NCBI GenBank assembly: GCA_036402075.1
Contig: DASWTP010000201.1
Coordinates: 18,052-82,051 of the forward strand
DNA length: 64,000 bases
Reading direction: 5' to 3'
From: Chryseosolibacter sp036402075
Lineage (GTDB): Bacteria > Bacteroidota > Bacteroidia > Cytophagales > Cyclobacteriaceae
Shown: piece by piece, positions 41,408 to 50,189 of the stretch
How positions within the stretch are numbered: position 1 is the stretch's first letter
Layout of the letters: every line of letters starts with the position of its first letter
The notes under the pieces: generated by a model
The model's input: only the letters and a program-made list of their open reading frames with translations
Database searches by the model: none
Told to the model about the DNA's origin: nothing
Made by a program: the position numbers and the translations under genes

Positions 41408-42130
41408 TCAGGCGTTTCGGTTTTTCGGCTCAATAATCAGGAGGTTTGCATCATACGTAACGATCCCCAGCATAATGCTATTGATCAATCGCACGAACGG
41501 CACGCTGTACACTTGCCCCTTCCCAAGGGGATTTGGCTCCATCGGATCTGCTATCGATACGCGATTTCGTTCTTCATCGTATCCTGTCACCACTACGAAA
41601 TGCCCTGAGGGCTCCCCTTTAATACTATCATAAATGTCAAACTGGGGAATTTCCCGCGCTGTACCATAGAGGTATGTTGCGCTGAGCCCGCACAGGATCG
41701 GCACTGAACGTTTAAGGTAACCTTTGATCAGATCTTCGTCAAGGTCAGCATATTTTATTTCACCACCTGACTCGAGGAACTTGATGTATGCCTGTGACGC
41801 TACCTGGAGTTTCTTTCTGCGATATTTGAACTCCATCTGCTCTTTCAGAAATCCGATGATCTTTTTTTGTGGGTGTTTAAACCAGGAGGGATCAAAAATA
41901 TTCAGGTTGTACGTATAGATCTTCGCCTTATAGCCGCGCTTCAAGGCATGATTGCCGAGCATTACGGCAAGCGTTCCGCCATTTTTTAAGTGCTTGACTT
42001 CCCGGATCACGGCCTTCAGCGGAATATCATCCTTGTAGTAACGGTAAAGTGCCTGCAGCGATGTAGGTCCGCAAGTAACCTCATCCGGTTGAGCCATTAT
42101 GTCGAAGCTCAGGGCAAGCTCTTTTTTCAT
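41408..42130 (-). CDS. C39-like cysteine peptidase of the amidoligase operon
   Basis: The 240-residue protein is a papain-fold C39-like peptidase without signal or membrane segment. MAQPDEVTCGPTSLQAL (about 12-28) supplies Gln and catalytic Cys20, and GHFVVVTGYDEERNRVSIADPM (about 180-200) the His and Asp. C39 peptidases usually trim leader peptides of exported peptides; here the enzyme is cytoplasmic. As the first gene of the operon with RLAN/ATP-grasp and GCS2 ligases, it may mature or recycle the peptide product, which is inference from gene order. Confidence 0.85.
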   Translation of the reverse strand: MKKELALSFDIMAQPDEVTCGPTSLQALYRYYKDDIPLKAVIREVKHLKNGGTLAVMLGNHALKRGYKAKIYTYNLNIFDPSWFKHPQKKIIGFLKEQMEFKYRRKKLQVASQAYIKFLESGGEIKYADLDEDLIKGYLKRSVPILCGLSATYLYGTAREIPQFDIYDSIKGEPSGHFVVVTGYDEERNRVSIADPMEPNPLGKGQVYSVPFVRLINSIMLGIVTYDANLLIIEPKNRNA

Positions 42131-42235
42131 GAAGGGCGCTAAGAAGGATTTCGATAAATATAAACTTAAATTAATGGGTTAACAATTCCGGGTTGTATCA
42201 AAAATCAGGATATTGAAGCCTTATTTCTCAAAACC

Positions 42236-43003
42236 ATGAAAAAAGTTCTTGTTTGTCTGCTGCTCATCTCCGTGGTGTCTTTAGATAGCTTCGGATGGGG
42301 AGCCACGGGTCATCGTGTTACTGGTCACATCGCCAACAAATACCTAAACAAAAAGGCACGCAAAGCGCTTGAGGAACTGCTCAAGGGCCAGTCACTGGCG
42401 ATGGCAAGCACATGGATGGACGAAATTAAATCCGACTCAACGTTTGACTATATGTCTGACTGGCATTGGGTGACCATACCCTATGGCATGACCTATGAAC
42501 AAACCGAAAAGAACAAGAACGGTGATATCATCCAAACCCTCGACCGGATCATAACAGAGCTTAAATCGAAAAAACTTTCCGCTTCCGAGCAAGCACAGCG
42601 CATCAAGATCCTGATTCACCTGATTGGTGATATTCACCAGCCACTTCACGTAGGCGGCAAAAACGACAAAGGCGGAAACGATGTTAAAGTGATGTGGTTT
42701 CGTGCTGACAGCAACCTGCACCGCGTGTGGGACAGCGACATCATCGATGACACACGACTGAGCTATACCGAGCTTGCTGAATCGCTTGATACGCCTTCTG
42801 CAACCGACCTGAGAAACTGGCAAAACACCCGGGTGCTGGATTGGGCAAAAGAAAGCCAGGGATATGCCGAGCAAGTGTATGACACTGGCAACGGACGGCT
42901 TGGCTATCGCTACTCATATCTCTACTATCATATTATCCGTCACCGCTTACTTCAGGCAGGTGTCAGATTGGCTGGAGTCTTGAACGACATTTACGGAAAA
43001 TAA
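42236..43003 (+). CDS. Secreted S1/P1-type nuclease
   Basis: The 255-residue protein has a signal peptide cleaved before Trp21 (SFG-WGATGHR), the N-terminal Trp of S1/P1 nucleases whose amino group binds zinc. Other zinc and phosphate ligands are GHRVTGHIA, DWHWVTIP, LIHLIGDIHQPLHVG, DVKVMWF and LHRVWDSDII. These zinc enzymes cleave single-stranded DNA and RNA and release 3'-terminal phosphate. It is likely periplasmic or secreted for nucleotide scavenging. Nothing in the flanks points to a specific partner. Confidence 0.93.
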   Translation: MKKVLVCLLLISVVSLDSFGWGATGHRVTGHIANKYLNKKARKALEELLKGQSLAMASTWMDEIKSDSTFDYMSDWHWVTIPYGMTYEQTEKNKNGDIIQTLDRIITELKSKKLSASEQAQRIKILIHLIGDIHQPLHVGGKNDKGGNDVKVMWFRADSNLHRVWDSDIIDDTRLSYTELAESLDTPSATDLRNWQNTRVLDWAKESQGYAEQVYDTGNGRLGYRYSYLYYHIIRHRLLQAGVRLAGVLNDIYGK

Positions 43004-43054
43004 TACTCATCCGGTTTTTTAGTAAATTCGGTTGCTCTGAATTTTAAAAGCCTT

Positions 43055-43165
43055 ATGAAAATACTATCCCATCAGGCGTTGCTATTTGGTGGGCTTGCTC
43101 ATCCGCTGGACCAGGTGTCACACCAGAAAGGTATTGACCCGCTGGTGCTGCGCCACAACGATTAA
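43055..43165 (+). CDS. Possible 36-codon small ORF
   Basis: An ATG at 43055 opens a 36-residue frame ending at TAA 43163-43165, just before the deacetylase gene. Its peptide (KILSHQALLFGGLAHPLDQ at the start, then LVLRHND at the end) resembles no family I know. It could be a small leader ORF or a chance frame; codon use looks coding-like. Confidence 0.25.
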   Translation: MKILSHQALLFGGLAHPLDQVSHQKGIDPLVLRHND

Positions 43166-43177
43166 TCCATAAGTAAA

Positions 43178-44176
43178 ATGAAAAGACTTCTTATCACCTT
43201 CCTTCTGCTGGCGAGCTTTTACCTGAATCTGCACGGTCAGGAAATGACGTACGCAGAAAAACTCGGCTATCCGAAAGGTTCAAAGGTTCTGATCCTGCAC
43301 GTGGATGATGTTGGTATGTCATGGGACTCCAACGAGGGCGCGATCAACGCGATTGAGAAAGGAGTGGCGACATCGTTAAGTGTCATGATGCCATGTCCGT
43401 GGGTTCCGGGATTCATCCACTACTTAAAAGATCACCCGAAGATTGATGCAGGATTACATCTTACACTAACCTCAGAGTGGAAAGATTATCGGTGGGGACC
43501 GCTGAAAGGCAAGCCTGCAGTGCCGGGACTCGTTGACAAAGAGGGCGCGCTTTGGCCCTCGGTTCAAGAAGTAGTCAAGAACGCTTCCGCGGATGAAGTC
43601 GAGCAGGAGATTCGGGCCCAACTTGCCAGAGCGCGAGAAGCCGGGTTCGAACCAACCCACATGGATTCGCACATGGGAACATTGTTCGCCACACCGCAAT
43701 TCATGGAGCGCTACATCAGCGTGGGTGTCGAAAACAAAATTCCCGTTATGTTTCCTGGTGGACATAGCACCATGATCTCAAGACAAATGAACATGACACC
43801 TGAGCTGCGGACTCAGCTAACGCAAACCGGTGCTATGCTTTGGAATGCAGGCTTACCAGTGCTGGACGATCTCCACAACGTAAGCTACGGTTTTGAATAC
43901 AGAGACGATTCGAGCATGAGCGATGCAGAACTTCAAAAAATTGCTACCAAAAACTACATACAGACGATTCGCGACCTGAAACCGGGGCTAACGATGGTGA
44001 TCATGCATTGCACGTCCCCGTCCGAAGTCTTTTCACGAATAAGTGATTCCGGCCGAGTAAGAAAAGCCGATATGCTTGCCATGATGGATCCTGAATTCAA
44101 AAAATTCCTGGAGCGAGAGAAGATCATTCTTACCACCTGGCGGGAGGTGAAAGAAAAAAGGGCTAACGTGAAGTAG
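43178..44176 (+). CDS. Exported YdjC/ChbG-type carbohydrate deacetylase
   Basis: The 332-residue protein has a signal peptide ending at LHG-Q and a YdjC/ChbG deacetylase fold. ILHVDDVGMSWDSNEGAI (about 39-56) carries the Asp pair, DAGLHLTLTSEW the first His, and THMDSHMGTLFA the second; these bind the catalytic metal. The family removes acetyl groups from chitobiose-like sugars. Most members are cytoplasmic, so this exported form may act on external oligosaccharides. It fits with the GH20-like and glycosylasparaginase genes in the same window, though it is not in their operon. Confidence 0.88.
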   Translation: MKRLLITFLLLASFYLNLHGQEMTYAEKLGYPKGSKVLILHVDDVGMSWDSNEGAINAIEKGVATSLSVMMPCPWVPGFIHYLKDHPKIDAGLHLTLTSEWKDYRWGPLKGKPAVPGLVDKEGALWPSVQEVVKNASADEVEQEIRAQLARAREAGFEPTHMDSHMGTLFATPQFMERYISVGVENKIPVMFPGGHSTMISRQMNMTPELRTQLTQTGAMLWNAGLPVLDDLHNVSYGFEYRDDSSMSDAELQKIATKNYIQTIRDLKPGLTMVIMHCTSPSEVFSRISDSGRVRKADMLAMMDPEFKKFLEREKIILTTWREVKEKRANVK

Positions 44177-44186
44177 CCCCTTTTAA
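44154..44186. terminator. Bidirectional terminator
   Basis: GGGCTA (44160-44165) pairs with TAGCCC (44174-44179). It has an A-run to the left and a TTTT to the right, so it can end both convergent genes; the right stem overlaps the deacetylase stop codon. Confidence 0.7.
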
Positions 44187-44190
44187 TAGA

Positions 44191-44679
44191 CTAATTTCCA
44201 TTCCGTTTTCGCGTATAGACATAGCGGAATCGCTGTGCATGAGCGTCTGCACTCTCTGACGGCTGCAACGTCATGGTGTTATCGTCAAAACGAATCTTAT
44301 ACTCGACAACTTCGTTTCCACTTGCGCTTTCGAGATAAATCACGTTTTGCACTTCGTTAAGTTTAAAGGCACCGCTATCGATCTGCTCGCTGTCAGAATA
44401 ACTTATGTACTTGTTTTCACGGGTAAATTCAAAAGAACGATTTAAACCGACCGTATCCGTGTTTGTAATATCTTTGTTTCCTTTAAATATTCCCGTTACT
44501 TCCCACACGCCAACCACCTTTTCAATATTCTTTGTTGGTGTTTCGTTGTTGACAGGAATGTCGCGTTTGTCCTTTACTGAAAAGTCTTTCTTGTCCTTTC
44601 CATTTTCCTGGGCCATTGCATTGTGAGTAAACAGACTCAGTGCAACGCCACACAGCACGATATGCAATTTCTTAAACAT
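44191..44679 (-). CDS. Exported lipocalin-like protein
   Basis: The 162-residue protein has a signal peptide ending at AMA-Q and a mature part with VVGVWEVTGIFKGN (about 55-68), RSFEFTRENKYISYSD and a final FRYVYTRKR. This resembles the lipocalin-like domains of small Bacteroidota exported proteins, which start with GxW and contain a beta-barrel. No ligand is known. It is convergent with the deacetylase gene. Confidence 0.75.
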   Translation of the reverse strand: MFKKLHIVLCGVALSLFTHNAMAQENGKDKKDFSVKDKRDIPVNNETPTKNIEKVVGVWEVTGIFKGNKDITNTDTVGLNRSFEFTRENKYISYSDSEQIDSGAFKLNEVQNVIYLESASGNEVVEYKIRFDDNTMTLQPSESADAHAQRFRYVYTRKRNGN

Positions 44680-44844
44680 AGTTTTATTTTTGAAGAAGCA
44701 AACAGCAAAAAGCTGTGCCTCCCCCCTCTTTCTGCTGGTGATTTCATTTAAGAACTACGGCCGTTTCCATCGTGTATTTTTATACCCGTATTGATGGCGC
44801 CTGTATGGCATGAGTATTTTGCTTTTGGATGGAAACCAAAATCT

Positions 44845-45192
44845 ATGGCCACAAACAGCTTAACTCAAACTAAAACACTCTCAACCACCAGCGACCTCCA
44901 GCAAAAATTAATTAACTGTGCGATTGTCTGCGAAAGCTGCGAAACTTCATGCCTGAATGAAGACAACATTACCCTGCTTGCCAGATGCATCGAGCTGACT
45001 CGCGATTGCGCAGACATCTGTATGCTTGGATCCAGGATCGTGCAGCGCGACAGCGAAATCGAAGAAGATTACCTGAAACTCGTTGCTACCATGTGCATGA
45101 TGTGTGCGGAAGAGTGTCGTAAACATTCGCATGAACATTGTCGGGTTTGTGCCGATGAATGCGAGGCTTGCGCGCAGGCTTGCGAGAAATAA
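44845..45192 (+). CDS. Four-helix-bundle copper-binding protein
   Basis: The 115-residue protein fits the DUF326/Csp-like four-helix bundle with Cys-lined core: CAIVCESCETSC (about 25-36), DCADICMLG, CMMCAEECRKHSHEHCRVCADEC and CEACAQACE. At least twelve Cys face the bundle interior and could store many Cu(I) ions, as in copper-storage proteins. No twin-arginine or Sec signal is visible, so this is a cytoplasmic type. ATG at 44845 is chosen; the frame from 44791 adds unrelated residues. A terminator follows. Confidence 0.88.
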   Translation: MATNSLTQTKTLSTTSDLQQKLINCAIVCESCETSCLNEDNITLLARCIELTRDCADICMLGSRIVQRDSEIEEDYLKLVATMCMMCAEECRKHSHEHCRVCADECEACAQACEK

Positions 45193-45196
45193 ACAG

Positions 45197-45221
45197 AGAA
45201 GGCGAAGGCCTTCTTTTTTTT
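45197..45221 (+). terminator. Terminator of the copper-binding protein gene
   Basis: AGAAGGC (45197-45203) pairs with GCCTTCT (45208-45214) around GAAG, followed by eight T's. Confidence 0.88.
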
Positions 45222-45382
45222 GCCTGGGGCAGCACTTCAATAAACCATACATCTGCGCCCTGAGTTCCTCGTGAGTGCAATCGAAATCAGCGTGCAATTT
45301 GCGGCAGGAGCAGTCGATACGTCATAAAACCTTACACCAAACTATTGCAACTGCGTTAGTTTTTTCCCTCCTCAAATCAAGC

Positions 45383-45390
45383 TACCTTTG
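45383..45390 (+). promoter_or_regulatory. Candidate -7 box of the TPR histidine kinase
   Basis: TACCTTTG matches TAnnTTTG and lies 18 nt before the start codon at 45409. The -33 position is T-rich but not a clear TTTG. Confidence 0.45.
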
Positions 45391-45408
45391 TAATAACTAA
45401 CCTCACTA

Positions 45409-48132
45409 ATGACCTCCGCCAAAGGCCTTACGGTGCTAATGCTTCTTGCATTCCTGCCAGCGCATGTTTTCGCGCAAGGGAATGTTGCGGACAGCCTGGA
45501 ATTAAAACTTCACACTGTTTCAGGCGAAAAACAGGTCGACATCTTAAATCAACTCGTATACGAATACATCACGGTTGACAATGAAAAAGTGATTCGCTAC
45601 AGCGATGCCGGCATCAAGCTGGCAAAGTCGATCAACTACAAAAGAGGCGAAGGAATAGCTTACACCTACCGGGGTGTATTCGATCACATGTCTGGTCAAT
45701 TCAGCAGTGCCTATCGGAACCTGCACACTGGTTTGCGTCTGTCAACTGAAGCGGGTGACCGTGACAATATAGGGTACGCATTCATGCAGCTCGGCATTTG
45801 CGGGCTCGAGGAGGTGAACACAGACTCAGCTTACCTGTACCTGACAAAAGCGCTCACCGTGTTTAAAGACAGTACAAATCCGGAATCGCTGTCGAAAGTC
45901 TACCGGAACATGAGTGCTTTGTTTGGCCAGCGCTTTCAGCAAGACTCACAGCAATTTTACCTGCAGAAGGCAATCACAATTCGTAGGCTTCTCCCCGACC
46001 GATCGCTTCTGGTTGATGCACTCGCGCTGCAGGCAAGCCTGAAAATCAATACTGGCGATGTGGTTACTGCCGAACAGCTTATAAACGAAGCGGACGAAAT
46101 TCTAAAGACTTATCCGGACGACCTGGAGAACCTCAACGATGTTAAGCACGTCCGCGCGCTGGTTCTGTTTCAAAAGGGACAGTTTGAAGAAGCAGTCGCG
46201 TTATTTGACTCTGCCCGCAACTATTACTCCAGGCTTTCATTGTTCAGACGATATGTCACACTGCTGGCCGACCTTGGCAAAATCTTCTCTGACCGTGGAG
46301 AGTATGAGCTGGCACTCAATAACTACTATGAAGCCTTACGCGTAAGCCAGTCGAAAGGATTTGAAACGGAAACATACATCATTCGAACGCGCATTGGCTG
46401 GATCAATTTCAATCTTGGCGACCTGAATCAGGCACTTGCCCTCGCTGAAGAGTCGCTGCATTCTAAGCCTAGAAAGCTTCTTACCGGTGACCTCGCTCAT
46501 ACACTGACATTAAAAGGCGTTGTGCTCACCGACATGGGTAAGTTCAACGAAGCTCGCATATGTCTCGACTCAGTAAAAAGCATCTATGAAAAGGCGGGCA
46601 ATGCGCATGGGCTGAGTGAAACGCTGATGAACCAGGGTGCGCTGGAAAGCAGGGTAGGAAATTATTCAAAAGGACTTTCGCTGTACTCGCAAAGCTTGCG
46701 GCTGGCAGAACAGTCGAAATACACCTATGGTCTTGCGTGGTCGAACTGGGGAACAGCAGACATCTACTTCAAGCAGCGCAACTACAGCAGTGCCGCCAAA
46801 TACCTGGACCGTTCTGAAAAATTCTGCAACGTTATTGGTGCGACCGAATTACTTATCCGCAATTACATAACCAGGCGAGATTTGCTCGCAGCGCAAGGTC
46901 GTTATAAAGAGTCCCTCAAGTATTCTATCCTCGCGGGTCAGCTCAATGATTCGATTCACCGGACAGACCTGGCAAGGCGTTTTGTGAATTTGGAAAAGAT
47001 CCAGGCCATCGAGCAGCGTGACCGCAACATCGAAGTGTTGCAAAAAGACAAGCAATTGGCGGAAGACAAGATCGCTCTTCAGGAGTCGCGGCTTCGTCAG
47101 CAATACATTTTGATAATCGCAGGCCTTGTCGGCATCGCTCTCCTGGCAACCCTTGTATTTATTTATTACCGTTTCTACGCGCGAATCAGGAACCTGAACA
47201 TCGAGATCACAGAAAAGAATTCGCGGATCGAGGCACAGTCAGCTACCCTGCAGGAGGTAAACCAGGAACTTAACCGACTTTATTTTGAAGTATCGGAGCA
47301 GAATGAAGAGATCCAGGCGCAGGCCAACGAATTAGCGGAGAGCAACCGCAGCATAACCGACTTAAATCGCGGACTTGCCAAGCTCATTGAGGAGAAAACA
47401 GTAGAGCTGAGACGAACCAATGATGAGCTTGTGAAACACAACAACGAATTACTCCAATTCTCCTACACCGTTTCGCACAATCTTCGCGGGCCCGTTGCGC
47501 GCGTGCTTGGCCTCGCCACTCTGGTACAGTCCGAGCAGGAACTTGCGCAGGCAAAACAATGGATTTCTCTCATTGCTAAAACAGCGTCTGAACTGGATGC
47601 GATCATCAAAGACCTCGGAAAGATTCTGGAACTACGCCACGAACCTAACCGTTATCGCGAAGTCGTTGAACTTGCTGATGAGTGGCGCCAGAGCATTAGT
47701 CTCCTCCAGGACAGCCTGACTGGAGATGAAGAGATTATCTCCGATTTTAGCGCGCTTCCTGAGCTGATCACTGTGAGGCCGATGCTGCAAAGTATCTTAT
47801 ACAATCTATTGAGCAATGCCATCAAATTCCGTTCGCCCGACCGTCCATTGGTTGTGCGTGCAACGAGTCGCGTAACAGACTCAAAAGCCGTGATCGAAGT
47901 AATCGACAACGGGCTGGGATTTAACTCTGAAAAATACAGGGAGAAATTATTCCGCCTGTATACTCGCTTTCATTCCCATGTGGAAGGAAGAGGATTGGGG
48001 CTGTACCTTATCAAGTCGCAGGTCGAGGGATTGCACGGTAGGGTGGAAGTTCATTCACAACCAGGCACCGGCTCGCGTTTCACGGTTACTTTACCAATCG
48101 TCAAATCGGAAGTTGTTCAGAACGTGATTTAA
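45409..48132 (+). CDS. TPR-containing sensor histidine kinase
   Basis: The 907-residue protein has a signal peptide (VFA-Q), a periplasmic array of TPR repeats (about 30-520), one membrane helix (about 563-583), a cytoplasmic coiled-coil (590-680), a HisKA dimerisation domain with SHNLRGPVARVLG (phospho-His in SHN) and a HATPase domain: NLLSNAIKF (N box), DNGLGF (G1), GRGLGLYLIK (G2). The periplasmic TPRs probably bind a partner protein. It is convergent with, and overlaps by 4 nt, a single-domain receiver gene that could be its partner. Confidence 0.93.
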   Translation: MTSAKGLTVLMLLAFLPAHVFAQGNVADSLELKLHTVSGEKQVDILNQLVYEYITVDNEKVIRYSDAGIKLAKSINYKRGEGIAYTYRGVFDHMSGQFSSAYRNLHTGLRLSTEAGDRDNIGYAFMQLGICGLEEVNTDSAYLYLTKALTVFKDSTNPESLSKVYRNMSALFGQRFQQDSQQFYLQKAITIRRLLPDRSLLVDALALQASLKINTGDVVTAEQLINEADEILKTYPDDLENLNDVKHVRALVLFQKGQFEEAVALFDSARNYYSRLSLFRRYVTLLADLGKIFSDRGEYELALNNYYEALRVSQSKGFETETYIIRTRIGWINFNLGDLNQALALAEESLHSKPRKLLTGDLAHTLTLKGVVLTDMGKFNEARICLDSVKSIYEKAGNAHGLSETLMNQGALESRVGNYSKGLSLYSQSLRLAEQSKYTYGLAWSNWGTADIYFKQRNYSSAAKYLDRSEKFCNVIGATELLIRNYITRRDLLAAQGRYKESLKYSILAGQLNDSIHRTDLARRFVNLEKIQAIEQRDRNIEVLQKDKQLAEDKIALQESRLRQQYILIIAGLVGIALLATLVFIYYRFYARIRNLNIEITEKNSRIEAQSATLQEVNQELNRLYFEVSEQNEEIQAQANELAESNRSITDLNRGLAKLIEEKTVELRRTNDELVKHNNELLQFSYTVSHNLRGPVARVLGLATLVQSEQELAQAKQWISLIAKTASELDAIIKDLGKILELRHEPNRYREVVELADEWRQSISLLQDSLTGDEEIISDFSALPELITVRPMLQSILYNLLSNAIKFRSPDRPLVVRATSRVTDSKAVIEVIDNGLGFNSEKYREKLFRLYTRFHSHVEGRGLGLYLIKSQVEGLHGRVEVHSQPGTGSRFTVTLPIVKSEVVQNVI

Positions 48133-48488
48133 CTTCCCATCAGGCTTAGCACGTCATTTTCGGCAAGTGGTTTTCCCATGTACACGTCAGCGCCCAGCGC
48201 CATCGCCCGCGCTCTTTCATCAGGCGTTACGTGGGAGCTCAACACTACAATTTTTGCCGCTGAGATATTGAGTTTCTTAAACGTTTCGATGAATTGAAAT
48301 CCCGTCATGGTCGGCATCTCGAGGTCGACAAAAATGTAATCCGGCAACAGGCCGTCATTGATCAGCGTAAGTGCTTCTTTACCATCGTAGGCTGAATGAA
48401 TTTCACACGGTACGCCACTTACCTCGAAGATCTTCGTACTGAGGAAGTGAAAGATGCGTTCATCGTCAATGAGAAGAATCTTTTGCAT
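48129..48488 (-). CDS. Stand-alone response-regulator receiver
   Basis: The 119-residue protein (from ATG 48488) is a single receiver domain. LLIDDER gives the acidic pair, YIFVDLEMP the phospho-Asp near residue 57, VVLSSHV the Ser/Thr position and GKPLAEND the Lys. No output domain is present. It converges on, and overlaps by 4 nt, the histidine kinase gene, so phosphotransfer between the two is likely but inferred. The frame from 48509 adds 7 residues before MQKILL and is less usual. Confidence 0.9.
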   Translation of the reverse strand: MQKILLIDDERIFHFLSTKIFEVSGVPCEIHSAYDGKEALTLINDGLLPDYIFVDLEMPTMTGFQFIETFKKLNISAAKIVVLSSHVTPDERARAMALGADVYMGKPLAENDVLSLMGS

Positions 48489-48586
48489 ATAGGACAGTTG
48501 TCGCTCCAATATAGCCCAGGCAGAACCAATAAAAAAGCGGGATTCTTTGGGAGAGCGAAACCAGAAGGCATGAGAGGAAGGTAATA

Positions 48587-48661
48587 TGGTAGTCCCGACA
48601 GGAATCGAACCTGTATCAAAAGTTTAGGAAACTTCTATTCTATCCATTGAACTACGGGACC
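48587..48661 (-). tRNA. tRNA-Arg (CCT)
   Basis: On the minus strand the acceptor GGTCCCG/CGGGACT carries an encoded ACCA end. D-arm GTTC..GAAT, anticodon stem GAAGT/ACTTT with loop TTCCTAA (anticodon CCT, reads AGG) and T-arm ACAGG-TTCGATT-CCTGT complete the cloverleaf. It is the only tRNA in the window with encoded CCA. Confidence 0.9.
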
Positions 48662-48663
48662 GT

Positions 48664-48775
48664 TACAATTTTACATTTCTACATTTGACATTTTTTAATT
48701 TAATACTGCACCCCCAGCATGATGCTCAGACCCGCTTGGATAAATTTCAAACGTAAAATTTCAAATTTTCTCGGG
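48664..48775. repeat. Low-complexity inverted repeat, AATTTTACATTT family
   Basis: The left arm (48664-48703) has TTACATTTCTACATTTGACATT, cut here to its core TACATTTGACATT, and the right arm (48744-48771) has AAATTTCAAACGTAAAATTT-like words. It lies downstream of hflX and upstream of tRNA-Arg. Confidence 0.5.
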
Positions 48776-48795
48776 GCAAATTTAAACAATTAACG

Positions 48796-50010
48796 TTATG
48801 ATTCAATCGGAGTAGAGTCTTTCCAATTCTCCGAGTAATATGCATTGTCCTGCTTAATGTAGTGCGGATAAATCTTCATATGCTTCTCCCGCACCTGCTC
48901 GAAGAGCACTTGCTTGAGCTGGTCGATGTTTTCTTTGGCTGTTGCTGAAATAAAAACAATATGCTCAAAACCGTGCTCGCGGTAAAAACCTTTCATTTCT
49001 TCCAGGTTCGCATCTGGATGCTGCTGCTTGTACAGGTCAATTTTGTTCAGCACTAAAATGGTTGGTCGGTCTCCAGCCCCAATCTCGCCAAGCGTGCGCT
49101 TTACCACGTCAATCTGGTTGTCGTGAAATGGATGAGCAACATCCACCACATGGACCAGGATGTCGGCTTCCCGGACCTCATCCAGCGTAGACTTGAACGA
49201 CTCAATCAGATGGTGGGGAAGTTTTCGAATAAACCCAACCGTGTCCGACAACAAAAAGGGAATGTCGCCAACGGAGACTTTACGTACAGTTGCATCTACT
49301 GTGGCAAATAACTTGTTCTCAGCCAGCACATCTGATTTCGACAGCAGATTCATCAGCGTTGACTTGCCCACGTTTGTGTAGCCAACCAGAGCAACGCGCA
49401 CAATATTCGAGCGACCCTTTCGCTGCGTGCTGCGTTGCTTTTCTATCTTTTCAAGGCGGTCCTTCAAAATGGTGATCTGATGGCGAATGTTGCGTCTGTC
49501 GGTTTCGATTTCACGCTCACCGGCACCACCGCGAGTTCCTGTTCCGCCTCGTTGACGTTCAAGGTGAGTCCACATTCGCGTCAGGCGTGGAAGCAAATAT
49601 TGGAAGCGGGCAAGCTCTACCTGCGTGCGGGCCTGAGCGGTTTGCGCCCGCCAGAGGAAAATATCGAGGATCAGTAAGCTGCGATCATAAATTCTGACCT
49701 TGTGATCCTCGCGCTCTTTAGGATTCAACTCTCGCTCAAGGTTCCTCAACTGGGAGGCGCTGAGGTCACTGTCAAATATTACGTGTTTTACATCATTTGC
49801 GAACACATAATGCTTGATTTCTTCGAGCTTGCCCTTTCCTATGAAGGTCCTTGAATCCGGCTGTGCCAGGTTCTGCACGAAATGCTGGAGCGTTTTGATG
49901 CCTGCGGTCTCGGCAAGGAACTCCAGTTCGTCCAGGTGCTCCTGGGTCTCCACTGTTTCTTTGGTATTACCTAAAGCAACTAGGATCGCTGTATTTGAAT
50001 TTTCGTGCAT
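48796..50010 (-). CDS. hflX: GTPase HflX
   Basis: The 404-residue protein has the N-terminal HflX domain (about 1-180, with the glycine-rich RQRGGTGTRGGAGE linker), and a Era/Obg-type GTPase domain: G1 GYTNVGKST (about 208-216), G3 DTVGF (about 251-255), and G4 NKID (about 332-335). HflX binds the large ribosomal subunit and splits stalled ribosomes under heat or antibiotic stress. The gene is a single unit and is divergent from the exopolysaccharide operon. Confidence 0.95.
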   Translation of the reverse strand: MHENSNTAILVALGNTKETVETQEHLDELEFLAETAGIKTLQHFVQNLAQPDSRTFIGKGKLEEIKHYVFANDVKHVIFDSDLSASQLRNLERELNPKEREDHKVRIYDRSLLILDIFLWRAQTAQARTQVELARFQYLLPRLTRMWTHLERQRGGTGTRGGAGEREIETDRRNIRHQITILKDRLEKIEKQRSTQRKGRSNIVRVALVGYTNVGKSTLMNLLSKSDVLAENKLFATVDATVRKVSVGDIPFLLSDTVGFIRKLPHHLIESFKSTLDEVREADILVHVVDVAHPFHDNQIDVVKRTLGEIGAGDRPTILVLNKIDLYKQQHPDANLEEMKGFYREHGFEHIVFISATAKENIDQLKQVLFEQVREKHMKIYPHYIKQDNAYYSENWKDSTPIES

Positions 50011-50080
50011 ATTTTTAAAAAGTGGCTCAATGTAACGTTCAAAATCGGGACAAGGTTTCTTTTTTCGGGTTACTTTGTAA

Positions 50081-50088
50081 TATCTTTG
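50081..50088 (+). promoter_or_regulatory. Candidate -7 box of the exopolysaccharide operon
   Basis: TATCTTTG matches TAnnTTTG; TTTC lies at 50056-50059 at about the right distance. This leaves a leader of about 95 nt before the first gene of the operon at 50190. Confidence 0.5.
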
Positions 50089-50189
50089 GGGTATTTACTT
50101 AGAGAAATTGGCAGAATAACGATGAATTTGGCTGTTTGTCGAAGAATGGTCAGGTGTTTGCGCTAGGATGTGCCAAAACGTAGAGCCCA

